A DNA stretch of 64,000 bases from Mytilus galloprovincialis (lineage: Eukaryota; Mollusca; Bivalvia; Mytilida; Mytilidae): positions 89,995,795-90,059,794 of the forward strand of contig NC_134843.1 of NCBI RefSeq assembly GCF_965363235.1, written 5' to 3'. Below are positions 36,573-48,804 of the stretch, one piece after another (positions within the stretch are counted from its first letter, which is position 1; every line of letters starts with the position of its first letter). The notes beneath the pieces are model-generated. The model saw only the letters and a program-made list of their open reading frames with translations, did no database searches and was not told where the DNA came from. Made by a program: the position numbers and the translations under genes.

Positions 36573-37248
36573 CGACTTGCACAAACATTGAATATACAGA
36601 ATAATGTAAATGTTTTCTGAGAGAAGGTGTTTGCGAAAATGAACTTTTTGCAAACATCCTTAAGTTCTACACAATAAGTATCTACACATGGCACATTTAT
36701 GCCGTAGAACCATGTTGGCAATTTATGAATTTGATAGATTTTTCATATTTTTGTTGTGTAACAACGTGATCATATTACAACCGAATGGAGCCACGGCAAT
36801 GCACATACACACAGTATAAGAACGAATATACAACGTATGCGTAATGAAATCATGTATTTCACTTTGTCAAAACACGCTAAGCTATAGAAAACAACTTATT
36901 GGATGGAAAAACATGCTCTTAAACTAATCGCTACTTTGCCGTGAATAAACTCAAACTGAAACGCTACAGAGAAGAGTAGCGTCATGGCGCATGGCGCACG
37001 CAAAGAAATCTCCGTAAATCACTCTCTTTATATTGGGCATGACAAACTTCTGCAAGTGCTTCTTTCTAATTTCTTTGCTTCCCCTCTAAGCACGAACTAG
37101 AAATAAGTCTATAATAGTCAGTGTTTTCGATTTTTTTTTACATGTGGTCTTTTTTCTAGGTAATGCTACATTTGATGGAGAGAGATAAAAAAAAAATTAA
37201 TAGCGAGGAAAAGGGGGGACCAAGCTGCATATTTCATGTTGTTTATGT

Positions 37249-37368
37249 TACCCACGTAAAGTGGGTGTAGAGAAATTGTCTATAGACTCATTAATTGTTC
37301 CTCTCCACGGATATCTTTAGTAAAAGGCGAAAGATATATTCGTGGTTTGAAGAGAAACCAGAGTAACT
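37249..37368 (-). ncRNA. U5: U5 snRNA copy 40
   Basis: Matches copy 1. Confidence 0.94.
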
Positions 37369-38044
37369 CGACTTGCACAAACATTGAATATACAGAATAA
37401 TGTAAATGTTTTCTGAGAGAAGGTGTTTGCGAAAATGAACTTTTTGCAAACATCCTTAAATTCTACACAATAAGTATCTACACATGGCACATTTATGCCG
37501 TAGAACCATGTTGGCAATTTATGAATTTGATAGATTTTTCATATTTTTGTTGTGTAACAACGTGATCATATTACAACCGAATGGAGCCACGGCAATGCAC
37601 ATACACACAGTATAAGAACGAATATACAACGTATGCGTAATGAAATCATGTATTTCACTTTGTCAAAACACGCTAAGCTATAGAAAACAACTTATTGGAT
37701 GGAAAAACATGCTCTTAAACTAATCGCTACTTTGCCGTGAATAAACTCAAACTGAAACGCTACAGAGAAGAGTAGCGTCATGGCGCATGGCGCACGCAAA
37801 GAAATCTCCGTAAATCACTCTCTTTATATTGGGCATGACAAACTTCTGCAAGTGCTTCTTTCTAATTTCTTTGCTTCCCCTCTAAGCACGAACTAGAAAT
37901 AAGTCTATAATAGTCAGTGTTTTCGATTTTTTTTTACATGTGGTCTTTTTTCTAGGTAATGCTACATTTGATGGAGAGAGATAAAAAAAAAATTAATAGC
38001 GAGGAAAAGGGGGGACCAAGCTGCATATTTCATGTTGTTTATGT

Positions 38045-38164
38045 TACCCACGTAAAGTGGGTGTAGAGAAATTGTCTATAGACTCATTAATTGTTCCTCT
38101 CCACGGATATCTTTAGTAAAAGGCGAAAGATATATTCGTGGTTTGAAGAGAAACCAGAGTAACT
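38045..38164 (-). ncRNA. U5: U5 snRNA copy 41
   Basis: Matches copy 1. Confidence 0.94.
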
Positions 38165-38840
38165 CGACTTGCACAAACATTGAATATACAGAATAATGTA
38201 AATGTTTTCTGAGAGAAGGTGTTTGCGAAAATGAACTTTTTGCAAACATCCTTAAATTCTACACAATAAGTATCTACACATGGCACATTTATGCCGTAGA
38301 ACCATGTTGGCAATTTATGAATTTGATAGATTTTTCATATTTTTGTTGTGTAACAACGTGATCATATTACAACCGAATGGAGCCACGGCAATGCACATAC
38401 ACACAGTATAAGAACGAATATACAACGTATGCGTAATGAAATCATGTATTTCACTTTGTCAAAACACGCTAAGCTATAGAAAACAACTTATTGGATGGAA
38501 AAACATGCTCTTAAACTAATCGCTACTTTGCCGTGAATAAACTCAAACTGAAACGCTACAGAGAAGAGTAGCGTCATGGCGCATGGCGCACGCAAAGAAA
38601 TCTCCGTAAATCACTCTCTTTATATTGGGCATGACAAACTTCTGCAAGTGCTTCTTTCTAATTTCTTTGCTTCCCCTCTAAGCACGAACTAGAAATAAGT
38701 CTATAATAGTCAGTGTTTTCGATTTTTTTTTACATGTGGTCTTTTTTCTAGGTAATGCTACATTTGATGGAGAGAGATAAAAAAAAAATTAATAGCGAGG
38801 AAAAGGGGGGACCAAGCTGCATATTTCATGTTGTTTATGT

Positions 38841-38960
38841 TACCCACGTAAAGTGGGTGTAGAGAAATTGTCTATAGACTCATTAATTGTTCCTCTCCAC
38901 GGATATCTTTAGTAAAAGGCGAAAGATATATTCGTGGTTTGAAGAGAAACCAGAGTAACT
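38841..38960 (-). ncRNA. U5: U5 snRNA copy 42
   Basis: Matches copy 1. Confidence 0.94.
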
Positions 38961-39636
38961 CGACTTGCACAAACATTGAATATACAGAATAATGTAAATG
39001 TTTTCTGAGAGAAGGTGTTTGCGAAAATGAACTTTTTGCAAACATCCTTAAATTCTACACAATAAGTATCTACACATGGCACATTTATGCCGTAGAACCA
39101 TGTTGGCAATTTATGAATTTGATAGATTTTTCATATTTTTGTTGTGTAACAACGTGATCATATTACAACCGAATGGAGCCACGGCAATGCACATACACAC
39201 AGTATAAGAACGAATATACAACGTATGCGTAATGAAATCATGTATTTCACTTTGTCAAAACACGCTAAGCTATAGAAAACAACTTATTGGATGGAAAAAC
39301 ATGCTCTTAAACTAATCGCTACTTTGCCGTGAATAAACTCAAACTGAAACGCTACAGAGAAGAGTAGCGTCATGGCGCATGGCGCACGCAAAGAAATCTC
39401 CGTAAATCACTCTCTTTATATTGGGCATGACAAACTTCTGCAAGTGCTTCTTTCTAATTTCTTTGCTTCCCCTCTAAGCACGAACTAGAAATAAGTCTAT
39501 AATAGTCAGTGTTTTCGATTTTTTTTTACATGTGGTCTTTTTTCTAGGTAATGCTACATTTGATGGAGAGAGATAAAAAAAAAATTAATAGCGAGGAAAA
39601 GGGGGGACCAAGCTGCATATTTCATGTTGTTTATGT

Positions 39637-39756
39637 TACCCACGTAAAGTGGGTGTAGAGAAATTGTCTATAGACTCATTAATTGTTCCTCTCCACGGAT
39701 ATCTTTAGTAAAAGGCGAAAGATATATTCGTGGTTTGAAGAGAAACCAGAGTAACT
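39637..39756 (-). ncRNA. U5: U5 snRNA copy 43
   Basis: Matches copy 1. Confidence 0.94.
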
Positions 39757-40432
39757 CGACTTGCACAAACATTGAATATACAGAATAATGTAAATGTTTT
39801 CTGAGAGAAGGTGTTTGCGAAAATGAACTTTTTGCAAACATCCTTAAATTCTACACAATAAGTATCTACACATGGCACATTTATGCCGTAGAACCATGTT
39901 GGCAATTTATGAATTTGATAGATTTTTCATATTTTTGTTGTGTAACAACGTGATCATATTACAACCGAATGGAGCCACGGCAATGCACATACACACAGTA
40001 TAAGAACGAATATACAACGTATGCGTAATGAAATCATGTATTTCACTTTGTCAAAACACGCTAAGCTATAGAAAACAACTTATTGGATGGAAAAACATGC
40101 TCTTAAACTAATCGCTACTTTGCCGTGAATAAACTCAAACTGAAACGCTACAGAGAAGAGTAGCGTCATGGCGCATGGCGCACGCAAAGAAATCTCCGTA
40201 AATCACTCTCTTTATATTGGGCATGACAAACTTCTGCAAGTGCTTCTTTCTAATTTCTTTGCTTCCCCTCTAAGCACGAACTAGAAATAAGTCTATAATA
40301 GTCAGTGTTTTCGATTTTTTTTTACATGTGGTCTTTTTTCTAGGTAATGCTACATTTGATGGAGAGAGATAAAAAAAAAATTAATAGCGAGGAAAAGGGG
40401 GGACCAAGCTGCATATTTCATGTTGTTTATGT

Positions 40433-40552
40433 TACCCACGTAAAGTGGGTGTAGAGAAATTGTCTATAGACTCATTAATTGTTCCTCTCCACGGATATCT
40501 TTAGTAAAAGGCGAAAGATATATTCGTGGTTTGAAGAGAAACCAGAGTAACT
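40433..40552 (-). ncRNA. U5: U5 snRNA copy 44
   Basis: Matches copy 1. Confidence 0.94.
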
Positions 40553-41228
40553 CGACTTGCACAAACATTGAATATACAGAATAATGTAAATGTTTTCTGA
40601 GAGAAGGTGTTTGCGAAAATGAACTTTTTGCAAACATCCTTAAATTCTACACAATAAGTATCTACACATGGCACATTTATGCCGTAGAACCATGTTGGCA
40701 ATTTATGAATTTGATAGATTTTTCATATTTTTGTTGTGTAACAACGTGATCATATTACAACCGAATGGAGCCACGGCAATGCACATACACACAGTATAAG
40801 AACGAATATACAACGTATGCGTAATGAAATCATGTATTTCACTTTGTCAAAACACGCTAAGCTATAGAAAACAACTTATTGGATGGAAAAACATGCTCTT
40901 AAACTAATCGCTACTTTGCCGTGAATAAACTCAAACTGAAACGCTACAGAGAAGAGTAGCGTCATGGCGCATGGCGCACGCAAAGAAATCTCCGTAAATC
41001 ACTCTCTTTATATTGGGCATGACAAACTTCTGCAAGTGCTTCTTTCTAATTTCTTTGCTTCCCCTCTAAGCACGAACTAGAAATAAGTCTATAATAGTCA
41101 GTGTTTTCGATTTTTTTTTACATGTGGTCTTTTTTCTAGGTAATGCTACATTTGATGGAGAGAGATAAAAAAAAAATTAATAGCGAGGAAAAGGGGGGAC
41201 CAAGCTGCATATTTCATGTTGTTTATGT

Positions 41229-41348
41229 TACCCACGTAAAGTGGGTGTAGAGAAATTGTCTATAGACTCATTAATTGTTCCTCTCCACGGATATCTTTAG
41301 TAAAAGGCGAAAGATATATTCGTGGTTTGAAGAGAAACCAGAGTAACT
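41229..41348 (-). ncRNA. U5: U5 snRNA copy 45
   Basis: Matches copy 1. Confidence 0.94.
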
Positions 41349-42024
41349 CGACTTGCACAAACATTGAATATACAGAATAATGTAAATGTTTTCTGAGAGA
41401 AGGTGTTTGCGAAAATGAACTTTTTGCAAACATCCTTAAATTCTACACAATAAGTATCTACACATGGCACATTTATGCCGTAGAACCATGTTGGCAATTT
41501 ATGAATTTGATAGATTTTTCATATTTTTGTTGTGTAACAACGTGATCATATTACAACCGAATGGAGCCACGGCAATGCACATACACACAGTATAAGAACG
41601 AATATACAACGTATGCGTAATGAAATCATGTATTTCACTTTGTCAAAACACGCTAAGCTATAGAAAACAACTTATTGGATGGAAAAACATGCTCTTAAAC
41701 TAATCGCTACTTTGCCGTGAATAAACTCAAACTGAAACGCTACAGAGAAGAGTAGCGTCATGGCGCATGGCGCACGCAAAGAAATCTCCGTAAATCACTC
41801 TCTTTATATTGGGCATGACAAACTTCTGCAAGTGCTTCTTTCTAATTTCTTTGCTTCCCCTCTAAGCACGAACTAGAAATAAGTCTATAATAGTCAGTGT
41901 TTTCGATTTTTTTTTACATGTGGTCTTTTTTCTAGGTAATGCTACATTTGATGGAGAGAGATAAAAAAAAAATTAATAGCGAGGAAAAGGGGGGACCAAG
42001 CTGCATATTTCATGTTGTTTATGT

Positions 42025-42144
42025 TACCCACGTAAAGTGGGTGTAGAGAAATTGTCTATAGACTCATTAATTGTTCCTCTCCACGGATATCTTTAGTAAA
42101 AGGCGAAAGATATATTCGTGGTTTGAAGAGAAACCAGAGTAACT
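42025..42144 (-). ncRNA. U5: U5 snRNA copy 46
   Basis: Matches copy 1. Confidence 0.94.
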
Positions 42145-42820
42145 CGACTTGCACAAACATTGAATATACAGAATAATGTAAATGTTTTCTGAGAGAAGGT
42201 GTTTGCGAAAATGAACTTTTTGCAAACATCCTTAAATTCTACACAATAAGTATCTACACATGGCACATTTATGCCGTAGAACCATGTTGGCAATTTATGA
42301 ATTTGATAGATTTTTCATATTTTTGTTGTGTAACAACGTGATCATATTACAACCGAATGGAGCCACGGCAATGCACATACACACAGTATAAGAACGAATA
42401 TACAACGTATGCGTAATGAAATCATGTATTTCACTTTGTCAAAACACGCTAAGCTATAGAAAACAACTTATTGGATGGAAAAACATGCTCTTAAACTAAT
42501 CGCTACTTTGCCGTGAATAAACTCAAACTGAAACGCTACAGAGAAGAGTAGCGTCATGGCGCATGGCGCACGCAAAGAAATCTCCGTAAATCACTCTCTT
42601 TATATTGGGCATGACAAACTTCTGCAAGTGCTTCTTTCTAATTTCTTTGCTTCCCCTCTAAGCACGAACTAGAAATAAGTCTATAATAGTCAGTGTTTTC
42701 GATTTTTTTTTACATGTGGTCTTTTTTCTAGGTAATGCTACATTTGATGGAGAGAGATAAAAAAAAAATTAATAGCGAGGAAAAGGGGGGACCAAGCTGC
42801 ATATTTCATGTTGTTTATGT

Positions 42821-42940
42821 TACCCACGTAAAGTGGGTGTAGAGAAATTGTCTATAGACTCATTAATTGTTCCTCTCCACGGATATCTTTAGTAAAAGGC
42901 GAAAGATATATTCGTGGTTTGAAGAGAAACCAGAGTAACT
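42821..42940 (-). ncRNA. U5: U5 snRNA copy 47, edge of the array
   Basis: Matches copy 1, but only about 120 bp of the usual upstream sequence remains before the array ends. The proximal promoter blocks are kept; the distal half shared with a U6-like segment is gone. Confidence 0.93.
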
Positions 42941-43060
42941 CGACTTGCACAAACATTGAATATACAGAATAATGTAAATGTTTTCTGAGAGAAGGTGTTT
43001 GCGAAAATGAACTTTTTGCAAACATCCTTAAATTCTACACAATAAGTATCTACACATGGC

Positions 43061-44639
43061 ATTTTTGGGCATTGACATGGCCTTGTTTACAAACACTATA
43101 GATTCGCCCTTCATTCCTTTACTGACCCCATTACTTTTTAATCATGTAGTAAAAAAAGGTACATTCAGCATTCATTTTTAAGATTTTTTTTGGGTCCCTT
43201 TTTTTGACTCTTATGTTGATCAATCTATCAAAAATTATTTATTACAAAATTATCTGCCAATCAGAAGAGCACAGGACTTCAGTTCTATACAGAAAGCTCT
43301 CCCCCAAATGGGCGGTCCCAGATGACGTATATTTCTCTCCGAATTTACCCCTATACATAAATAAAGAAGGAATGAATTGGGATAGTGAATGAAAAAATAA
43401 GAAAAACAGTGTTTGAACAGGGACTTTATGTGTAGACAACGAAATCAAAGGGGGATAATTATGTTTTTGGAGTTTAGTACGCCAGGAACGTCGTGAAGAT
43501 ACATATACTTGTATAAAGCAAATCGAAATTATTGAAAATAAATTAATGTAACTGTTATAAGACAAAATAGAATATTAGGCAAAATCGGGTTTTTATTTGT
43601 TAATAGAATTAATTGATAAGGATTGCCTTTTCAACGGTAGATTATCGTACAGACTTCAGCAATGAGGGAAAAAACATACAGTATAGTATGTAATAAAAGA
43701 CTCGAAATGTGTCACACTCAAACGAAAAAACTAAGGTGAAATTTTGAGGTTGCGTCGCATGGTTTTTCTCACTTTGCATTTAAATAAGTATAGAAACAGA
43801 TCAGTGTGGATAGTATGTTTTGATGTTTGACAGTGTTTTTTGAAAATTATTTGTTTGAAGAAGAGGTCTTATTTAACAAAATATTATTTGCCCCTTCGTA
43901 AAAGCAAAACACTTGCATCTTCGTTGGTATTTTTTATAAAACAATATGAAAGTTAAACTATTTTTTTTCTATCTGTCTTTAATACGTTTAGATAGAGGAG
44001 TTCTTTGATTGTTAATACATATGATGTAGTAATCAAGCAGATCGTTTGAATTTTTAGACTACACATATGATCAACACCGCCTCCGGAGTAACTGTTTTCC
44101 TCTTGAGAACACACATTCAGTAAAAGGTCCCACGAGAACACATGATAAAAGTTACTTATTAGTTACGTTTTATTAACCGTGGAATATAGGTTAACAATTT
44201 TGAAAGAGGTTTCGTCGAGCATTTGGCAGTTCAAGCAATGATACTTTGATTTTTTTTACTATATTGGCCACAACTCGAGTATCCATTTAGGGGAAGCAAC
44301 CCAACTTCTTCATATTTAGTTTGAAATCCAAAGGAACATAAAACATGATATAAATTTACTGTAACAGTTGTTTGAAATTTTTAGATTTCAATTTTCTTTA
44401 ACGTCAGCTTATAAAAGACCATATACTGACATGTAAATTATAACATATTCAAGTAAAAGTAAAATAAATATCATAATAAATGTTCTTTTAAATTACTATC
44501 TATTATCCTAAGTAATGTTTGTGTTTTCCAAAATTCTTTTTTGAAAGTCCTTGTTATCGTTGTACAGTTTTTAACTTTAACTACATGTATACAGTGATAC
44601 GTGTTTTATTTTAATTCATATGTTATAACCAAAATTAGT
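43061..44639. other. Right flank of the array, no gene recognised
   Basis: Unique-looking AT-rich DNA. Reading frames of 62 to 107 codons (for example 43204-43392 plus, 43242-43565 minus) have no recognisable motif and no supporting splice sites. No RNA gene seen. Confidence 0.6.
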
Positions 44640-45060
44640 TTTCGGTAGTTTTGTAATAAGTGTCCATCTGATGAGTTAAGCCTTTTTCAACTGATTTTTA
44701 TAGTTCGTTTTTATGTTGTACTAGCTGTTATACCACTGTTCCAGGTTAGGGGGAAGATTGGGATCCCGCTAACATGTTTAACCCCGCCATAATATTATTT
44801 ATGTATGTACCTGTCCCAAGTCAGGAGCCTGTAATTCAGTGGTTGTCGTTTGTTTATGTGTTACATATTTGTTTTTCGTTCATTTTTTTTTATACATAAA
44901 TGAGGTTAGTTTTCTCGTTTGAATTGTTTTACATTGTCTTATCGGGGCCTTTTATAGCTGACTTTAGCCGTATGGTGACCTATAGTTGTTAATGTCTGTG
45001 TCATTTTGGTCTCTTGTGGACAGTTGTCTCATTGGAAATCATACCACATCTTCTTTTTTT
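44640..45060 (+). repeat. Dispersed mussel repeat
   Basis: Contains TTAACCCCGCC-like, TGTCCCAAGTCAGGAGCC and TTGTCTCATTGGAAATC stretches that I recall as very common in mussel genomes. Pieces recur here at 46494-46760 (reverse), 48470-48700, 52360-52470 (reverse), 54880-55140, 56745-56800 and 57410-57500 (reverse). It is probably the 3' part of an abundant retroelement. No coding sequence remains in this copy. Confidence 0.7.
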
Positions 45061-45264
45061 ATATGTATAGGTTTAAATTGTCTAACAAAAAAATATGTGC
45101 CATGACCCCTTTTTTAAGGAGAGTAAATCTATCATATTAAACTTATCTTTTGAAACAGGGTACACATAGATCGATCCTCAAGTACACCACATAATTAAAA
45201 GTGTAGTATTGTCGCAAAAATAATGATTTAATCTATATCAGAGTGAATACAACATGTCTAAAAT

Positions 45265-45270
45265 TTTATT
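45265..45270 (-). terminator. Polyadenylation signal AATAAA of the sulfotransferase gene
   Basis: TTTATT on the plus strand, about 10 bp after the stop codon, so the 3' UTR would be very short. Confidence 0.6.
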
Positions 45271-45279
45271 ATATAAAGA

Positions 45280-46356
45280 TCACAATTTAAAAAAATTTGA
45301 TTTAACAAAAGATTGAGCATTAAACACACGCTTAGGTTCAGTTTCATAACCGAATAACAAACAATCATTTTCAACAACTTGTTTTAACCTCATCAATGTC
45401 TGTCTTGGAACTGTTGAATATGCTTCGCTAAAAGCATCTTGTTTATTATTTTTTTTAGAAACATCAGATTTTGATGATTTGTATGCCTCTAACACGGTCT
45501 TGATGAATTTACTTTTTGTCAATTTGACAACAGTGTCTGGTTTAAATGGTATTACTATTTGACGACTAAGTATTCCCTTTATTTGTAATTGTCTCCATAT
45601 TCTTAGTACTGCATCATACATAGTCATACATTTTAAAATTTTAGTTTTGAATTGAAACAGTCTATTTGCAATGTTTATTATTTCATTAATTGATGAGTTT
45701 GAAAGCATATATTCAAACTGGTTTCTAATGTTGTTGTCCATTTTAAGAGTATCTAAAATGAATTTAGAATCATTTCGGAACGTCTCCATTTTTCCGATAT
45801 AATCAATTTTGTGTTCACAAGGTGCACAGTGTTCATACATTGAGAAAAAATGACGGTCTCGTCTGTCCGGTGTCTTTTCCAATGCAATTATGTAATTGAT
45901 AAATTCGGCAAATGTGACGTCATGGCCACACGACCTTTTAGCTTCAGGGTAACTGAGGCGTTTTGCAGGAATACCGACAGCCTTCCAATACATAACATTT
46001 GGATTAAATAATTTATCTATATATCCAGAAAACAGTCGATTATAAGGATCTCGAACAAACAAGAATTTAAAATAATGTTTGAATTTGTCTTCTGCTACCC
46101 CAAGATTGGTAATGCTTGGTAGTCCCCTTGTTCCTGGTGTTGTCTGGTTGAATATGATCCTTTTCCAGAACGTTGAAGCTGCCTTTTGAATTTGACAGAA
46201 TATTAAATTATGACGATCACTAACAAATGTGTTGAAAATGTAAGGATTCCTCTTCGACTTATGTTTGAAGGTATTTGGTTTCTGTTTACAAATTCTCGAC
46301 AGCCTATCTAGTCTTTGTTTATTATTATCTAGATTGATAAGCTCCGTATTCAATAC
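45280..46356 (-). CDS. Carbohydrate sulfotransferase (CHST8-14 type), exon 4, catalytic domain
   Basis: Last and largest exon, 358 codons plus stop. The enzyme would move sulfate from PAPS to a sugar of a Golgi glycan; the exact sugar cannot be told. Residue numbers below count from codon 1 of the 364-codon open frame that starts six codons before this exon. The 5'-phosphosulfate loop is QIQKAASTFWKR (61-72), like the family's PKxGST-WKR. The 3'-phosphate site is RDPYNRLFSGY (108-118). The family block CAPCEHKIDYIGKMET is at 183-198. A splice acceptor TGTATTACAG ends at 46357, so the codons before it are intron. Phase 0 fits the exon at 47292. AATAAA lies about 10 bp after the stop. Spacing and block order agree with chondroitin, dermatan and HNK-1 sulfotransferases. 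Confidence 0.9.
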   Translation of the reverse strand, partial: VLNTELINLDNNKQRLDRLSRICKQKPNTFKHKSKRNPYIFNTFVSDRHNLIFCQIQKAASTFWKRIIFNQTTPGTRGLPSITNLGVAEDKFKHYFKFLFVRDPYNRLFSGYIDKLFNPNVMYWKAVGIPAKRLSYPEAKRSCGHDVTFAEFINYIIALEKTPDRRDRHFFSMYEHCAPCEHKIDYIGKMETFRNDSKFILDTLKMDNNIRNQFEYMLSNSSINEIINIANRLFQFKTKILKCMTMYDAVLRIWRQLQIKGILSRQIVIPFKPDTVVKLTKSKFIKTVLEAYKSSKSDVSKKNNKQDAFSEAYSTVPRQTLMRLKQVVENDCLLFGYETEPKRVFNAQSFVKSNFFKL

Positions 46357-47291
46357 CTGTAATACAGTATACACTTTTTAATAATATGATAAAAATTCAA
46401 ATAGTTTTTAACCAGTGTTTAGAACATATAAAAAAATATGAAGATAACGAAATCAGACCATAAAGCTAGTTAAAAAGCTGTCCCTGTATGACATAAGTAA
46501 AAACAACTTGTGGAGAGTTGTCTCATTGGCAATCATGTCACATCTTCTTTTTTTATATTCAAACAAGAAATTGACGGGCTAAATTAATTTCAAAACAATA
46601 AACGTAAAACAAATATGTTATGCAGGAAAAAAATTACAACCACAAATTACAAGCTCCTTGATAGGAACACACAGGATGTGGCGGGGTTAAACCTGTTTAC
46701 TGGTGCCAAACCCATTCCTTAACCGTGGACAAAGAGGCACAGAAAACAATCTATATAGAAATCTGTTGAAAATTGCTTGTCTCATTATATCGAAACAAAA
46801 CACACAAAAAACTACTCACAAAAGGACTTAAGGCATAGAGCACACATAGCTCAAATTCAAGTCAAGCTCTAATGATATTAGTTAATGTTCTCATCAATGA
46901 TCGAAAGATCAAAAGGAGGATTAAAGTTATAACGATAACAAGAAGCAATCACACATTCCGAACAGAACATGCCGTTTTTGTTGAAGACCGTACTTTAACC
47001 TATAATGATTTACTTTTTACAAACCAATGATATGTGTTGTTTTTCAATTCCAACTATGATAACAAATAACTTTCACACGTTACTGTATAATACACAGCCA
47101 CTCACGGTCGAAATAGGGACGTTAGAATCTGATGTTGCGCGTAGAGAAAGTGACACAATCTCCGACCTTGATAAACCCTAGAAAGTTTAACAATACAAAA
47201 GGGTTCCGTAGCTGGCCAGTTGTAAAACGCAATTTTGTCACTATCTAAAACACCTCCATTAAGGAACATGTGATGATTGTAAAAGACTCAC
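46357..47291 (-). other. Sulfotransferase intron 3 with mussel repeat
   Basis: Holds a reverse copy of the dispersed repeat at about 46494-46760 (TGAGACAACTCTCC-type end, then GGCGGGGTTAAACC). The rest shows no feature. Confidence 0.55.
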
Positions 47292-47351
47292 CTTTGTGGC
47301 TGTGGTACTGTAGTCGTCGTTTTTGCAACTACCACATTCGGTAGTGGATGC
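47292..47351 (-). CDS. Sulfotransferase exon 3 (stem region)
   Basis: 60 nt, 20 codons, starting ASTTECGSC and ending STTATK, bounded by acceptor ATTTCAG and donor GTGAGTC. It is open in phase 0 and joins exon 4 (VLNTEL) without a shift. Serine, threonine and two cysteines suit the lumenal stem between the membrane anchor and catalytic domain. Confidence 0.7.
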
Positions 47352-47982
47352 CTGAAATACAAGAAATTTGAAACAATGCTTTTGGTACCAAAAGTATGAT
47401 TTGTTTCAAGATCGACCCTGAATGTCTAGAGCTAAAATGTATAAACTCATCTATGCAAGTCATCAATTGACACTTTAAATTTGTAAATTTTGTACATTTT
47501 TCAAACCAGATTTCACGCAAATTAAAAAAAAAAACCGCATAATTTAAATCAATTTTACATTGTTATCTTTATCATTGGCTTTGTAGCCAGTGCATGCACG
47601 TGGACTCAACATGACCAATTGTACCATTGACTCTATGGCCAGTGCTCGTGAACTACAAATGACCGATTGAACAATTAAATCGGTAACAAGTGATCTCGAA
47701 CTACAAATGGTCAAAGATATCCTTAGGCTGATAGCTGTAGCATTAGTCGTTAGCCCGTCAGCAATTTGTTGTGCTTTGAAATGATTTTCTATTTGACTTT
47801 ATTGCTCAGCAAAGCCTGAGACTTTATTGTTTTTTGTTTCGAGCACCCCTCATGAGAAGTTATTAGCCTGCGCATGTGATACATGTACATATCGAAATAT
47901 CTAGAACCAAAAAGTGGTAAACAGTTGATGTTGCTGAGTCATTAGTTTTTCATGTAGTGGTCGTCTTTTCGTCATATTTCGT

Positions 47983-48114
47983 TTATGACTAATATTTGTC
48001 GGTCTCTCTCACACTTATGACTAATATTTGTCGGTCTCTCTCACACTTATGACTAATATTTGTCGGTCTCTCTCACACTTATGACTAATATTTGTCGGTC
48101 TCTCTCCCACTTAT
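47983..48114. repeat. 32-bp minisatellite, four copies
   Basis: Unit begins TTATGACTAATATTTGTCGG and ends in CT-rich sequence. Copies start at 47983, 48015, 48047 and 48079; they are almost identical. It lies in intron 2 of the sulfotransferase gene. Confidence 0.95.
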
Positions 48115-48469
48115 GAGTTCTGGTTCTCCCTTTGATACATTTGTACATCTTTAATATGTCAATGTTTGTATCTTGTCAGTTTGTTTTAGTACGTAGTGAA
48201 AGTGTTCTCAAAGAATTCGATTGTACATGTACCAGAATATCTAAAGCATTTCAACTGATGTATGCAAATGACTAAACTGCTTTTAATTTAAACGGAAGGA
48301 GTTATTATATTAGTCAAATTTGATACACATCTAAAATGGTTATATGTTCAAAATATCAACTTGCTCAATTCCACCTCTTTTCTTAAATATCTCTTTGGGT
48401 TGTGATTTGATCATAATGTGATGCTAGGACAAATACTAGTACACATCGCGTCTTACATATGTTTGCGCC

Positions 48470-48700
48470 TGTCCCAAGTCAGGAGCCTCTGGCCTGTGCT
48501 AGCCTTTCGTGTTCTTTTTTTTTTTAATTTTAGTTCATTTATATGTTTTTGAGTTTAGTATAAGGTTCATTTTCACTTTATAGAGCAGGATTTTCTCGCT
48601 GTGTTGAAGAAACATTGGGGATCTTGGGCTTTTTCTGCTCTATGGTCGGGTTGTTGTCTTTTTGACAGATTCCCCATTTCTATTTTCATCTTCCTATGTT
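48470..48700 (+). repeat. Retroelement 3'-tail repeat copy
   Basis: Same order of motifs as at 54880-55140: TGTCCCAAGTCAGGAGCCTC, GGCCTGTGCTAGCCTT, TGCTCTATGGTCGGGTTGTT and GACAGATTCCCCATTTC. It lies within intron 2 of the sulfotransferase gene. Confidence 0.7.
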
Positions 48701-48784
48701 TCTTTACACCATTGAACAGGCCAGAACACCAAACACACACCAGCAATCTAGACTATTATAGGGAAATACTTGAAGTATACTTAC

Positions 48785-48804
48785 ATTTATTTTAATCATG
48801 GGTT
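48785..48804 (-). CDS. Sulfotransferase exon 2, 20-nt micro-exon (candidate)
   Basis: Acceptor CTATTACAG and strong donor GTAAGTAT flank 20 nt. Exon 1 ends one base into a codon and exon 3 begins in phase 0; a direct join of 1 to 3 meets a stop within eight codons. Exactly 20 nt restores the frame and adds EPMIKIN. The fit of both splice sites and length is good, but the polypyrimidine tract is weak. Confidence 0.5.

Larger units (their letters stand above)
13434..43060. repeat. U5 snRNA gene array, right block (796-bp tandem unit)
   Basis: Continuation of the same array after the LINE, about 37 units, resuming exactly where the interrupted U5 gene picks up. Most units are 796 bp. Exceptions are 797 bp (extra A or T in a homopolymer), 802 and 803 bp (a third copy of ATGGCGC inside the U6-like segment near 25823 and 32994) and 799 bp (a 3-base gain near 35256). 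The array stops sharply at about 43060, roughly 120 bp upstream of the last U5 gene, where the sequence switches to unrelated DNA. Confidence 0.98.

Noticed and set aside
1-43060. Array as a CRISPR-like, centromeric or anonymous satellite
   Set aside because: The unit is 796 bp, in a eukaryote, and holds recognisable snRNA genes; no spacer structure.
44660-44710. CTGATGAG near 44670 as a second hammerhead
   Set aside because: No GAAA core after a stem II and no stem I partner.
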